Shown piece after piece: positions 29,655-37,506 of a stretch of DNA of 64,000 nucleotides; position 1 is the first letter of the stretch, and the number at the start of each line of letters is the position of its first letter. The stretch comes from Roseburia rectibacter (GTDB lineage Bacteria > Bacillota > Clostridia > Lachnospirales > Lachnospiraceae), in contig NZ_CP092473.1 of NCBI RefSeq assembly GCF_014287515.2, positions 3,445,501 through 3,509,500 of the forward strand, written 5' to 3'. Below the pieces are notes generated by a model, which saw only the letters and a program-made list of their open reading frames with translations, searched no databases and had not been told where the DNA came from. The translations under genes were made by a program, and so were the position numbers.

Positions 29655-30857
29655 CTACATCATACTCTTTACGATCTCATCTGCCAATGCATCCAGCTCT
29701 GCCTTCTGACCAGCATGCATTGCGGATTTAATGGTAAGTCCGGCATCGAGTATCGTCATATCTTTCATTTCGCCAAGTTTTTCTTTTACCTGCTTTGCGG
29801 CTGTTGGTGCCCAGGTTCCATTTTCCATGACCGCAACCGTCTTTTTCTGAACAGCCAGCGCCTTCATATCAGAAAGCAGGTTTTCCATAACCGGATAAAT
29901 TCCGGCATTATAAGTCGGTACTGCAAACACCAGATGGCTTGCACGGAAGATCTCACTGATCAGCTCAGAAACATGTGTATTGGATACATCGTAAACTGCA
30001 ATTTTCTTCACACTGCGCACTGCAAGCGCACCTGCAAGTGCATCTGCAGCAGATGCCGTATTGCCATACATAGACGCATACATGATCACAACCGCCTGAT
30101 CTTCTGCTTCATAAGTACTCCATTTCTGGTATTTTTCCAGAATATACGGCAGGTTTTCTCTCCAGACCGGTCCATGCAGCGGACAGATCATAGCAATATC
30201 AAGTCCTGCTGCCTTCTTTAATAATGTCTGTACAGAGGCTCCGTACTTTCCAACAATATTCGTATAATAACGTCTTGCATCATCCAGCCAGTCACGGTCA
30301 AAATCAACTTCATCAGCAAAAATATTGCCATTTAATGCGCCAAAAGAACCAAATCCATCTGCCGAAAATAACACTTTATCCACATCATCATAAGTTACCA
30401 TCGCTTCCGGCCAGTGTACCATAGGTGCCATCACAAAATGAAGCGTATGCTTTCCGGCTGATAATGTATCACCCTCTTTTACTACAATGGAACGTTCTGC
30501 AAAATCTGTTCCAAAGAACTGGTTCATCATCCCAAATGTTTTCGTATTTCCAACGATCTTAACATCCGGATATCTTCGTACAATATCACCGATCATTGCA
30601 CAATGATCCGGCTCCATATGATTTACGATCAGGTAGTCCAATGTTCTTCCCTCTAAAACCGCCTCCAGATTTTCAAAAAACTGTCCTGCAACGGAAGCAT
30701 CTACGGTATCAAAAAGAACGGTCTGCTCATCCACCAGAATATAGGAGTTGTAAGATACGCCGCGGCTGATTGGAAAAATATTTTCAAACAATGCCAGTCT
30801 GCGGTCACTCGCTCCGATCCATGTAATGTCATCCGTAACTTTTCTAATATTATACAT
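29655..30857 (-). CDS. fprA: Flavodiiron protein (O2/NO reductase)
   Basis: 400 residues from ATG 30857. The N-terminal metallo-beta-lactamase domain carries the di-iron ligands HMEPDH (about 80-85), with VHWPEAM and HGPVW later. The C-terminal flavodoxin domain begins VVIMYASMYGNTASAADAL near 252-270. Such proteins reduce O2 (or NO) to water (or N2O) and protect anaerobes. The frame is open to 30917, but residues before MYNIRKVTDDI are not family-like and the ATG at 30857 has GAGAGGG upstream. A Fur/PerR-like dyad overlaps its promoter about 200 bp upstream. Confidence 0.93.
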   Translation of the reverse strand: MYNIRKVTDDITWIGASDRRLALFENIFPISRGVSYNSYILVDEQTVLFDTVDASVAGQFFENLEAVLEGRTLDYLIVNHMEPDHCAMIGDIVRRYPDVKIVGNTKTFGMMNQFFGTDFAERSIVVKEGDTLSAGKHTLHFVMAPMVHWPEAMVTYDDVDKVLFSADGFGSFGALNGNIFADEVDFDRDWLDDARRYYTNIVGKYGASVQTLLKKAAGLDIAMICPLHGPVWRENLPYILEKYQKWSTYEAEDQAVVIMYASMYGNTASAADALAGALAVRSVKKIAVYDVSNTHVSELISEIFRASHLVFAVPTYNAGIYPVMENLLSDMKALAVQKKTVAVMENGTWAPTAAKQVKEKLGEMKDMTILDAGLTIKSAMHAGQKAELDALADEIVKSMM

Positions 30858-31045
30858 ATCCGTATCCCTCTCTCTTTCCATTCTATTATTGGCTTTTCCG
30901 GTGAAATCATACCACATGCTTATTTGGGTTTCAACGAACAGAATGTGATTTTATAAATTGTTTATTTTCACCGTTTCTCATATCAAAATCTGATTTCAAA
31001 TGATAAAATACATGTTTCTCGAATGTTCTATCATTACGTCTATAC

Positions 31046-31099
31046 AATAATAGTAATCATTACTGTTATTATAATATCAAATATTCCAGTTTTTGTCAA
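31046..31099 (-). promoter_or_regulatory. fprA promoter with Fur/PerR-like operator
   Basis: Minus-strand -35 TTGACA (31099-31094) and -10 TATTAT (31076-31071), 17 bp apart. Directly downstream, over the expected start site, lies a 25-bp dyad (31046-31070) with arms AATAATAGTAAT and ATTACTGTTATT (one mismatch around a central base). The half-site spacing resembles Fur-family boxes. Repression relieved by oxidants or metal limitation is an inference. Confidence 0.6.
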
Positions 31100-31140
31100 A
31101 TGTTTTTCCATGCTACTTCTCCATGGCAACATCCTACAAT

Positions 31141-31507
31141 CCCCCCGACAAATGATGGTTTGTGGGTGATATGCGTCGCCCGTCCAAATGGTGTGTCGCA
31201 GGCTTGTGAGTGGCATCTTACGCAAAGCCGGAGTTAATTTTGGTTCCGTTGTCCGAAAATAAGAAAAGCTAGGTCTGCCTGATTTAGGTTATGGCGGAGT
31301 GACGTGACCGGCATTCAACGAGCCATCCTTGGCTCGTGAAGCCTTGTTCTGCCATCCGTGGCAGAACATCACTGTGTAACTACAGGCAGACCAAGTTTTT
31401 CTAATTTTCTCCCAAAGTCACAAAATTAGCTTCGGCTTTGCGCAAGATGCCAGCCTCCAGGTTATGAAACACCATTTGGGTGGGCGGTTCATCTCAAAAC
31501 TGGGGGC
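31141..31507. repeat. Palindromic element A (about 365 bp), inverted partner of element B
   Basis: A noncoding element whose left arm (31179-31282) is an imperfect inverted copy of its right arm (31384-31486): both contain blocks such as GGCATCTT.CGCAAAGCC. Between the arms are two hairpins: ACGAGCC/GGCTCGT (31318-31337, extended by GAA and GGC pairs) and GTTCTGCC/GGCAGAAC (31346-31367), with loops ATCCTT and ATCCGT. Its ends are C-rich/G-rich (CCCCCCG ... GGGGGC). An inverted relative lies at 32985-33347; the two share a perfect 24-nt block (31150-31173 versus 33318-33341). No ORF. Confidence 0.8.
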
Positions 31508-31953
31508 GTAGGTGCGAATTTTCGATATTCGCACAAATGGAAATATGCTTAAAATGCTAATGTGCTGTATCATTAATATTCAACCTAATGGCTCCCCAGA
31601 TTTTCCATCTGCTACATTGTATTACATGAATTTTTTCGTAAATTTCCAGACCAATAACACAAAATATTTTCAAATGTGTATGGCAATAAATATGAGCATA
31701 GTGTTATATATCGAGGTTTTTGCCAGTGTAATCAAAAATAACTCCCTATTTACAAAAGTGTGTCTGATGCATACTAGCTCATAACTATACGAAACACCAC
31801 TCTTTTATTCATTTTCTATTCACTTCTTACTAATGGGTATTCATTTTTACTCTAAGTTGTCGTGCAATTTATTAGAATGGAATTTTGAAAGAGCCAGCAC
31901 CTTGAATGGACTGGCTCTTTCAATGTCACCTGTAATTGACAAACTGGAATTTC
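31508..31953. other. Gene-poor stretch between element A and the SdpI cassette
   Basis: No credible gene. It starts with a short hairpin GTGCGAA/TTCGCAC just outside element A. Near its end (31887-31921) is an 11-bp stem GAAAGAGCCAG/CTGGCTCTTTC with a 13-nt loop that may terminate the minus-strand cassette. A 90-codon plus-strand frame at 31512-31784 has no ribosome binding site and no recognisable composition. Confidence 0.5.
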
Positions 31954-32139
31954 TCACTTCTTCATTTTAGGTGCAATAAGCAACACTACTGTCACAAGAA
32001 AATATACACCATACAGCAACCACGTAATAGTATTGTTCCATGGAAAACTCATTTCTGGATGGTTCAATGCATACATTATAAATACAATAGCTATAATCAG
32101 CATCATCAAACCGATAATCCTTGATAGACTCTTTTTCAT
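31954..32139 (-). CDS. Small two-TM membrane protein
   Basis: 61 residues from ATG 32139 (GAGGAG upstream). Two hydrophobic segments (about 9-25 and 35-54) and a basic C-terminal PKMKK. It lies 27 bp after the SdpI-like gene, so it is likely cotranscribed. No family recognised; small hydrophobic partners of SdpI-type immunity proteins are common, but this is inference. Confidence 0.5.
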   Translation of the reverse strand: MKKSLSRIIGLMMLIIAIVFIMYALNHPEMSFPWNNTITWLLYGVYFLVTVVLLIAPKMKK

Positions 32140-32166
32140 GTAAATCATCTCCTCGTCAAATTGTAG

Positions 32167-32544
32167 TTATCTACGTGTTCCATCATCATTAAAATGTTTT
32201 TTTAAAGCTTTCTCTGTCGGATAAATTGATATAATCATAATAAAGCATTGAATTGTCACAAGAATCAACCCTGCAAATCCAATCGTATTCTTATCACTAT
32301 GATATAATGGAATATGTATCAAAGCAGATGGTATAATCATTACCCATCCTATTTTCCACCAAATTCTTCCGCAGTAGTCATTCGCAAATTTCCATGTATC
32401 CATATTTTTCATTGAGCGAGTTGTTCTGTAGCCTGACATACTATTTATATTTTTTGGACAATGTTTCCACATCATTCTTCCACCAATGACCATAGCAATA
32501 GGAATTATCAGATCACATATTAACATAAACCACCAAAACCACAT
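32167..32544 (-). CDS. SdpI/YhfL-like membrane protein
   Basis: 125 residues with about three membrane segments. The region MSGYRTTRSMKNMDTWKFANDYCGRIWWKIGW (about 37-68) matches the conserved part of the SdpI family: GYRT, then W.FAN, then G. SdpI is the immunity protein against the SdpC toxin in Bacillus; many relatives have no assigned toxin. A strong GGGAGGAG precedes ATG 32544. No toxin or SdpR-like repressor gene is adjacent. The cassette is enclosed by two inverted palindromic elements. Confidence 0.7.
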   Translation of the reverse strand: MWFWWFMLICDLIIPIAMVIGGRMMWKHCPKNINSMSGYRTTRSMKNMDTWKFANDYCGRIWWKIGWVMIIPSALIHIPLYHSDKNTIGFAGLILVTIQCFIMIISIYPTEKALKKHFNDDGTRR

Positions 32545-32984
32545 AAACAGCTCCTCCCTTCACGTACCGATTGTATAACAGTAGGCTAACACATGTTGAT
32601 AAAAAATACTACATCCAAACTAATGTCTGTGATTTGTGATTTGTTTTCCATAATAGTTTCCTTTCAAAAATATTTTATATTTTCTATATCTTGGTGTTTG
32701 AAAAACAGCCTCATAGACATTGGTTAATGCTTGTACTCATTACCTTAAAATCACAACCTCTTAAAAAGGCTTCCCAGATTATCTGAAAAGCCTCATTGGT
32801 TTGTATTTGAATTTGGACTACTTGATTTTCTAATTGCATACGCAATTCGTGAAATGTATAATTATACTGTTGATACATCAGACACACAAATGTAAATAGG
32901 GACAAAAATAATAAACTATTGAATATAGTTATTTGAAAATATTTTTTTAATCAGATTCACACATAAAACACTAAAAATTTACGT
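32545..32984. other. Gap upstream of the SdpI cassette
   Basis: AT-rich, no convincing gene. A minus-strand hairpin AGGCTT ... AAGCCT (32763-32793, with inner CAGAT/ATCTG) followed by TTTTTA looks like a real Rho-independent terminator. It lies inside a 64-codon frame (32711-32905) that is therefore unlikely to be a gene. It may end a short or decayed minus-strand transcription unit starting near 32930. The cassette promoter should lie in 32550-32620. Confidence 0.4.
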
Positions 32985-33347
32985 CCCCCCAAGGTTGTAA
33001 AATAAGTTCCCCGGCGAAGGGTGGTTCACAACTTAGTGGCTGGCAAATCGCATCAAGCCGGAACCTGTTTTGTGACTTTGGGAGAAAATTAGAAAGTCTT
33101 TGTATGCCTGTTCACAATACAGTGTTGTGCTGCCACGGACGGCAGCACAAGTCCTAATGTGCCCGGACGGCACATTTAGGACGCACACGTCACTCCGGCA
33201 TAAAACTAAATCAGGCATACTTAGACTTTCTTATTTTCGGACAACGGAACAAAACAGTCCCGGCTTGATGCAATTTGCCAATCTAAAATCCCCAGAACCA
33301 CCCTACACGAGGAAACTCATATCACCCACAAACCATCATTTATCAGA
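32985..33347. repeat. Palindromic element B (about 363 bp), inverted partner of element A
   Basis: Same architecture as element A in opposite orientation. Left arm 33025-33115 and right arm 33200-33300 are inverted copies of each other; both hold CATCAAGCCGG and AAAATTAGAAAGTCT-like blocks. Two central hairpins: TGTGCTGCC/GGCAGCACA (33126-33149) and GTCCTAA.TGTGCC/GGCACA.TTAGGAC (33151-33182). The stems differ from element A by compensatory changes while the loops keep the (A/G)TCC core. This argues that the fold itself is selected. It ends 40 bp from the metQ terminator. Confidence 0.8.
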
Positions 33348-33386
33348 CAACTCATTTTATTACATTCTAAGCCATCCACAAGGTAC

Positions 33387-33417
33387 AAAAAAAGAACATG
33401 ACGTCTCCGCCATGCCC
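33387..33417 (-). terminator. Terminator of the metNIQ operon
   Basis: Minus-strand stem GGGCATGGCG / CGTCATGTTC (with G-U pairs) followed by TTTTTTTG, 38 bp after the metQ stop. Confidence 0.85.
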
Positions 33418-33454
33418 TTTCTCTTTTTTATATTCATTTCTGATTAGGAATCAA

Positions 33455-34390
33455 TTAGTCCTCAAATGGAATAACCGCACCATCATAAGTATCGTTGATG
33501 AATTTTTTGATATCATCAGATTTTAATACTTTTACAAGTGCCTGGATGCCAGGGTTGTTCTGATTTCCTTCTTTTACAGCGATAACATTTACATAAGTTT
33601 TTGCTGCTTCAGAATCAGATGTCTCATATGCTAAGGAATCCTGTGCTACGGAATAACCTGCCTGTAATGCATAGTTACCGTTTAATACAACAAATGCAAC
33701 TTCCGGTGCTACTCTTGCTACCTGCTCTGCTGCAAGCTCTTCGATCTTGATGTTGTGCGGATTCTCAGCGATATCATTTACAGTTGCCTCTAAACCAGCG
33801 CCATCTTTTAAAGTAATGATACCGTTGTCCTGTAACAGTAATAATGCTCTTGCCTCGTTTGTTGTATCGTTCGGTACTGCGATCGTATCGCCATCTGCTA
33901 ACTCAGAGAGATCTTTCTTTGTTCCCGGATAAATTCCGAATGGCTCATAATGGATACCGCCAGCATTGACAAGGTGTGTACCTTTCTCTGTATTGAAGTT
34001 CTCTAAGTACGGGATGTGCTGGAAGTAGTTTGCATCGAACTCACCGCTCTCTACTACTTCGTTTGGAAGTACATAGTCATCAAAAATGGTAATCTCTAAG
34101 TCCCAGCCCTGATCTGCAAGAATTTTCTTTGCTTCCTCTAAGATCTCTGCATGTGGTGTTGCAGAAGCTGCTACGGTAATTGTGCCGCCCTCTGTTGTCT
34201 GTGTGTCAGCTACGCTCTCGGATGCTTCACTTTCTGCTGCAGTGGTGTCTGCAACTGCTGCATCGTTTGTTTCTGCTGCTGCGTTATTATCTGCAGCTGC
34301 ATTGCCTGCTGTGTTGCTGCTGCCGCATCCTGCGAATGCAGATACAGCTAAAACGCCTGCTAAGATTGTGGTAAGTACTCTTTTTTTCAT
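33455..34390 (-). CDS. metQ: Methionine-binding lipoprotein of an ABC importer
   Basis: 311 residues. Lipoprotein signal with lipobox FAGC (Cys22), an Asn/Ala/Glu-rich linker to about residue 70, then the NlpA/MetQ fold: ITVAASATPHAEILEEAKKIL, EFDANYFQHIPYLENFN and GIYPGTKKDLSELADGDTIAVPNDTTNEARALLLLQ are family signatures. Binds methionine (D or L) or a related ligand outside the cell and delivers it to MetI/MetN. Third gene of the operon, 102 bp after metI, behind AGGAGG. Confidence 0.94.
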   Translation of the reverse strand: MKKRVLTTILAGVLAVSAFAGCGSSNTAGNAAADNNAAAETNDAAVADTTAAESEASESVADTQTTEGGTITVAASATPHAEILEEAKKILADQGWDLEITIFDDYVLPNEVVESGEFDANYFQHIPYLENFNTEKGTHLVNAGGIHYEPFGIYPGTKKDLSELADGDTIAVPNDTTNEARALLLLQDNGIITLKDGAGLEATVNDIAENPHNIKIEELAAEQVARVAPEVAFVVLNGNYALQAGYSVAQDSLAYETSDSEAAKTYVNVIAVKEGNQNNPGIQALVKVLKSDDIKKFINDTYDGAVIPFED

Positions 34391-34492
34391 AATATAATCC
34401 TCCTTGTTTTTCGAAGAAAAATGCGACTGCCCTTGCAGGAGCAGAGGATTTTCCTCCTAAATTTATAATAATGTGAAAAACATTGTTTACGT

Positions 34493-35152
34493 TTATTTTC
34501 TGCGATCTAAATTGCTCGCAAGTTTCATACCGATCGTCTGGAATATCTGGAATAAGATTACCAGTAAAATAACGGTTACGATCATAATATCTGTCTGCCA
34601 TCTGGTATAACCATAGCGGATTGCGATATCTCCAAGTCCGCCTCCACCGACAGTTCCAGCCATTGCAGAATATCCTAAAATGGTTCCAAGTGAAATGGTT
34701 GCCCCTACGATCAGGGATGTGCGTGCTTCCACTAACATAACTTTTGTCACAATCGTAAAATTAGAAGCCCCCATGGAACGTGCTGCCTCAATGACACCTG
34801 CGTCCACTTCTTTTAAAGAAGATTCAACCATTCGTGCAATATATGGTGCTGCTGCTATGACAAGCGGAACGATCGTCGCCGTCGGTCCATAGCTTCTTCC
34901 GATCAGAAATCTCGTAAACGGAATCAGCACGATCAGTAAAATTAAAAACGGTACGCTTCGGATCAGGTTTGCAATGACATCTAATACCTTGTAAACTGCT
35001 GCATTCGGATGGATTCCATCTTTGTCAGTGACCGTTAACAGGATTCCCATCGGAAGTCCGATCACATAACCGATCAGCGTAGATGTCAACGTCATATAAA
35101 GTGTGTCTTTGATACCCTCTAACAGCATCATGATAATCTGCTCATTCCACAT
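34493..35152 (-). CDS. metI: Methionine ABC importer permease
   Basis: 219 residues, five membrane segments, the usual MetI size. The coupling-helix region EAARSMGASNFTIVTKVMLVEARTSLIVGAT (about 140-170) is characteristic. It begins 11 bp inside the end of metN, so the two are translationally coupled. Confidence 0.95.
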   Translation of the reverse strand: MWNEQIIMMLLEGIKDTLYMTLTSTLIGYVIGLPMGILLTVTDKDGIHPNAAVYKVLDVIANLIRSVPFLILLIVLIPFTRFLIGRSYGPTATIVPLVIAAAPYIARMVESSLKEVDAGVIEAARSMGASNFTIVTKVMLVEARTSLIVGATISLGTILGYSAMAGTVGGGGLGDIAIRYGYTRWQTDIMIVTVILLVILFQIFQTIGMKLASNLDRRK

Positions 35153-36179
35153 CTTCGGTCACCTCCTCAACTGCAAGTCCTTTTTCTTTTAAATATTCCT
35201 CGATATCTACCTGTAAATGTCTGTCCTCCGGAAGTCCTAAGATCATCTCTCCCTTTGCAACACCACCGACATTCTTGGTGTCTGCCCTTAAAATATTTAC
35301 CGGCGTTTTAAACTGTAAGATCATATTTGCAATGACCGGTTCAAATGCGGAATTCTCTGAAAAGACGACCCTGATCTTTTTATCCCCCTGCATGCGCTCC
35401 TGAACTGCACCCGCTAACGGTGCATTGTTATTGCCAGGCTGATCTCTTAGGATCAGTTCTTTTGCAGCTTTTGATTTTGGATGGGAAAAAATATCCTCTA
35501 CCAGTCCGTCTTCCACAAGGATACCGTGTTCAATGATCGCCACATGACTGCAGATCTCACGGATCACTGACATCTGATGTGTGATGATCACGATCGTAAT
35601 GCCAAGTTTTTCATTGATCTCCTTTAAAAGTGAAAGAATGGAAGCGGTTGTCTGTGGATCTAAGGCACTGGTTGCCTCATCACAAAGTAAGATCTTCGGA
35701 TCCGAAGCAAGTGCTCTTGCGATCGCAACTCTCTGTCTCTGTCCTCCGGAAAGCTGTGCCGGATACGCTTTTTCCTTTTCGGAAAGCCCGACCGTCTTTA
35801 AAAGCTCTCTCGCTCTTTCCCGCGCCTCTTTCTTTTTCTTTCCCTGGATCTGCATCGGGAAACATACATTGTCAAGTACACTCTTTTGCATCAGAAGGTT
35901 AAAATTCTGAAAAATCATCGCAATATCGCTGCGCTGCCCTCTTAATTCCTTCTCTGTCAATGCTCCTAATTCCTGACCCTCGATCAGCACCTGACCTTCT
36001 GTCGGTTTCTCTAAGAAATTTAAGCATCGTACCAGTGTACTTTTTCCAGCTCCCGACATACCGATGATTCCGTAGATATCGCCCTGCTCCACCGTCAGAT
36101 TGATATCACTTAATGCCTCAACGGTCACTCCCTTTTGTTCAAACTTTTTATAGAGATGTCTGACCTCAATTGCTGCCAT
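35142..36179 (-). CDS. metN: Methionine ABC importer ATP-binding subunit
   Basis: 345 residues from ATG 36179 (GGAG upstream); upstream codons to 36236 are not family-like. Walker A GMSGAGKST near 38-46, signature LSGGQRQR, Walker B LLCDEATSALDP, and a C-terminal NIL domain (about 265-340) that in MetN binds methionine and gives trans-inhibition. The gene is preceded by a Met/Cys-rich leader peptide and an attenuator-like structure. Confidence 0.96.
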   Translation of the reverse strand: MAAIEVRHLYKKFEQKGVTVEALSDINLTVEQGDIYGIIGMSGAGKSTLVRCLNFLEKPTEGQVLIEGQELGALTEKELRGQRSDIAMIFQNFNLLMQKSVLDNVCFPMQIQGKKKKEARERARELLKTVGLSEKEKAYPAQLSGGQRQRVAIARALASDPKILLCDEATSALDPQTTASILSLLKEINEKLGITIVIITHQMSVIREICSHVAIIEHGILVEDGLVEDIFSHPKSKAAKELILRDQPGNNNAPLAGAVQERMQGDKKIRVVFSENSAFEPVIANMILQFKTPVNILRADTKNVGGVAKGEMILGLPEDRHLQVDIEEYLKEKGLAVEEVTEDVE

Positions 36180-36261
36180 ACATGTTCTCCTTTCTTCCTG
36201 CCCTATGTGAGCACCTGTGTGTGCTCCGCGCTCCATCTTATCACAAATCTGGCATTAAGGC

Positions 36262-36327
36262 AAAAAAACAGATGCTCCCTCGCGGAAACATCTGTTTTAC
36301 ATTTTCTATCAACGCATAAAATCAGAT
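36262..36327 (-). promoter_or_regulatory. Attenuator (antiterminator/terminator) of metNIQ
   Basis: On the minus strand the terminator stem is AAAACAGATG / CATCTGTTTT (plus 36289-36298 with 36265-36274). It is extended inward by U-G, U-A, U-G, C-G, C-G pairs around a GCGA loop and followed by TTTTTTT. The inner wobble pairs only work in the minus-strand RNA. The 5' arm can instead pair with ATCTGATTTTA (plus 36317-36327), which covers the last codons and stop of the leader ORF, to form a mutually exclusive hairpin with a 17-nt loop. It ends 82 bp before metN. Confidence 0.75.
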
Positions 36328-36438
36328 ATCTTCCCGCACACGAAATCGTCCCATACAGCACATACACATCATGCCGCACATGGATCCTGTCATCATCATT
36401 TTGTCTGCTGTTGTATAGGTCTTAATTTCTGTACGCAT
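36322..36438 (-). CDS. Met/Cys-rich leader peptide of metNIQ (38 aa)
   Basis: A short ORF with GGAG 8 bases before ATG 36438. Residues 14-29 read MMMTGSMCGMMCMCCM; in all there are nine Met and four Cys in 38 codons. The stop codon overlaps the antiterminator half-site. Ribosome stalling at these Met/Cys codons would leave the ATCTGATTTTA segment free to form the antiterminator; translation to the stop would cover it and favour termination. This is the classical leader-peptide attenuation layout. It could alternatively be a small metal- or thiol-related peptide, but position and hairpins favour a leader. Confidence 0.7.
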   Translation of the reverse strand: MRTEIKTYTTADKMMMTGSMCGMMCMCCMGRFRVREDI

Positions 36439-36487
36439 ATCTGATCTCTCCTTTCTCCTACTGCTCTGTCTTGATTTGATAGTCCTT

Positions 36488-36555
36488 ATTATAACAGGTA
36501 GTTACAGAAAGTGTTAATATTGGAAACCTTGAGTTGGTTATAGGTTTCGCCTATA
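36488..36555 (-). promoter_or_regulatory. metNIQ promoter with MET-box-like palindrome
   Basis: Minus-strand -35 TTAACA (36517-36512) and -10 TATAAT (36493-36488) with an 18-bp spacer. About 66 bp upstream of the expected start is TATAGGTTTCGCCTATA (36539-36555), with perfect 6-bp arms. It closely resembles the streptococcal MET-box (TATAGTTT-type palindrome) bound by MtaR, a LysR regulator. A LysR gene ends 6 bp upstream of the palindrome. Confidence 0.65.
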
Positions 36556-36560
36556 GCTGA

Positions 36561-37466
36561 TCACATCACATTTTCCCTGTATTTTTTTAATTCTCCGATA
36601 TAGATCTCCCCGATATGGCTGACTTTTGCCCCTTTCCGCTTCACATAGCCAATGCGCATTTTCTCCGTTTCCTTTAACGGGATTGCCATATAGTCACTGC
36701 CGTTTAGTTCCTCACAGATAATTCCGGAACAGAGCGTATAGGCATTTAATCCAATCATCAGATTCAGAAGCGTGGCACGGTCATTTGCCTTAATGAGTCT
36801 TTTATAATCATAAGTGCTTTTCATTTCCTCCGCCAGATAAAGGGAATGATGCTCTCCCTGATCAAAAGAAAGACACGGATATGCATCCAGCTCCTCCATC
36901 GATATCTCTCCTTTTTTTGCCAGCGGATGTCCCGACCAGAGATAAACATAAGTATCACAGGAAAACAGTTCGATAAATTCCAGTCCATGTTCCCTGATGA
37001 TCTTATTCATGACTTTTTCATTGAAATCATTCAGATATAAAACCCCGATCTCACTGCGAAAATTCTTTACATTTTCAAGCACATCATATGTCGTTGTCTC
37101 ATGGACTGCAAATTCATACCGTTCCATTCCAGCCTGTTTTACCGTCTCCACGAATGCCTTGACTGCAAACGTATAATGCTGCATGGATACACTGAACTTT
37201 TCTTTAACCTGTTTATCAATATAGCGGGTAGTAAGCAGATGAAACTGCTCCGTAACCTGTCTTGCATATCCTAAAAACTCTTCCCCTTCCGGTGTCACAA
37301 GAATTCCACGGTTAGAACGCACAAAAAGATCAAATCCGATCTCTGTCTCTAATTCCCGGATCGTCTCTGACAGACTCGGCTGGGAGAGAAATAACGTTTT
37401 TGCCGCCTCGTTCATCGATCCACAGTCCGCGATCGTCAAAGCGTATTTTAACTGCTGCAGTGTCAT
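36561..37466 (-). CDS. LysR-family regulator, likely of methionine/cysteine uptake (MtaR-like)
   Basis: 301 residues from ATG 37466. N-terminal winged helix (MTLQQLKYALTIADCGSMNEAAKTLFLSQPSLS..., about 1-60) and a LysR co-inducer domain. It is immediately upstream of the metNIQ promoter in the same direction. A MET-box-like palindrome lies between them, so activation of metNIQ is the likely job. MtaR and CysR of streptococci are the functional model; orthology is inference. The start region is a copy of the repeated hairpin/SD module. Confidence 0.85.
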   Translation of the reverse strand: MTLQQLKYALTIADCGSMNEAAKTLFLSQPSLSETIRELETEIGFDLFVRSNRGILVTPEGEEFLGYARQVTEQFHLLTTRYIDKQVKEKFSVSMQHYTFAVKAFVETVKQAGMERYEFAVHETTTYDVLENVKNFRSEIGVLYLNDFNEKVMNKIIREHGLEFIELFSCDTYVYLWSGHPLAKKGEISMEELDAYPCLSFDQGEHHSLYLAEEMKSTYDYKRLIKANDRATLLNLMIGLNAYTLCSGIICEELNGSDYMAIPLKETEKMRIGYVKRKGAKVSHIGEIYIGELKKYRENVM

Positions 37467-37506
37467 ACTAATCCTCATTCCTGCGTGTGAAAAATATTTT
37501 TCACAC
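37464..37506 (-). repeat. Hairpin plus SD module before the LysR gene (type copy)
   Basis: A 22-bp perfect palindrome with arm GTGTGAAAAAT (37485-37506) is followed by GCAGGAATGAGGATTAGTATG, whose last three bases are the LysR start codon. The palindrome touches the stop codon of the upstream yitT gene. It is the best of five similar modules in this window. Confidence 0.7.

Noticed and set aside
31512..31784. 90-codon plus-strand ORF between elements A and the SdpI cassette
   Set aside because: No ribosome binding site, composition not protein-like, low-complexity AT sequence.
32711..32905. 64-codon minus-strand ORF
   Set aside because: A Rho-independent terminator with a T-run lies inside it, and it has no clear ribosome binding site.
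34151..34397. Three overlapping Cys/Ala-rich plus-strand ORFs
   Set aside because: They are antisense to the low-complexity linker and signal peptide of metQ.
36180..36560. S-box (SAM) riboswitch or Met T-box in front of metNIQ
   Set aside because: No S-box core motifs or T-box sequence (AGGGTGGNACCGCG type) are visible; the leader is explained by a short ORF and two alternative hairpins.
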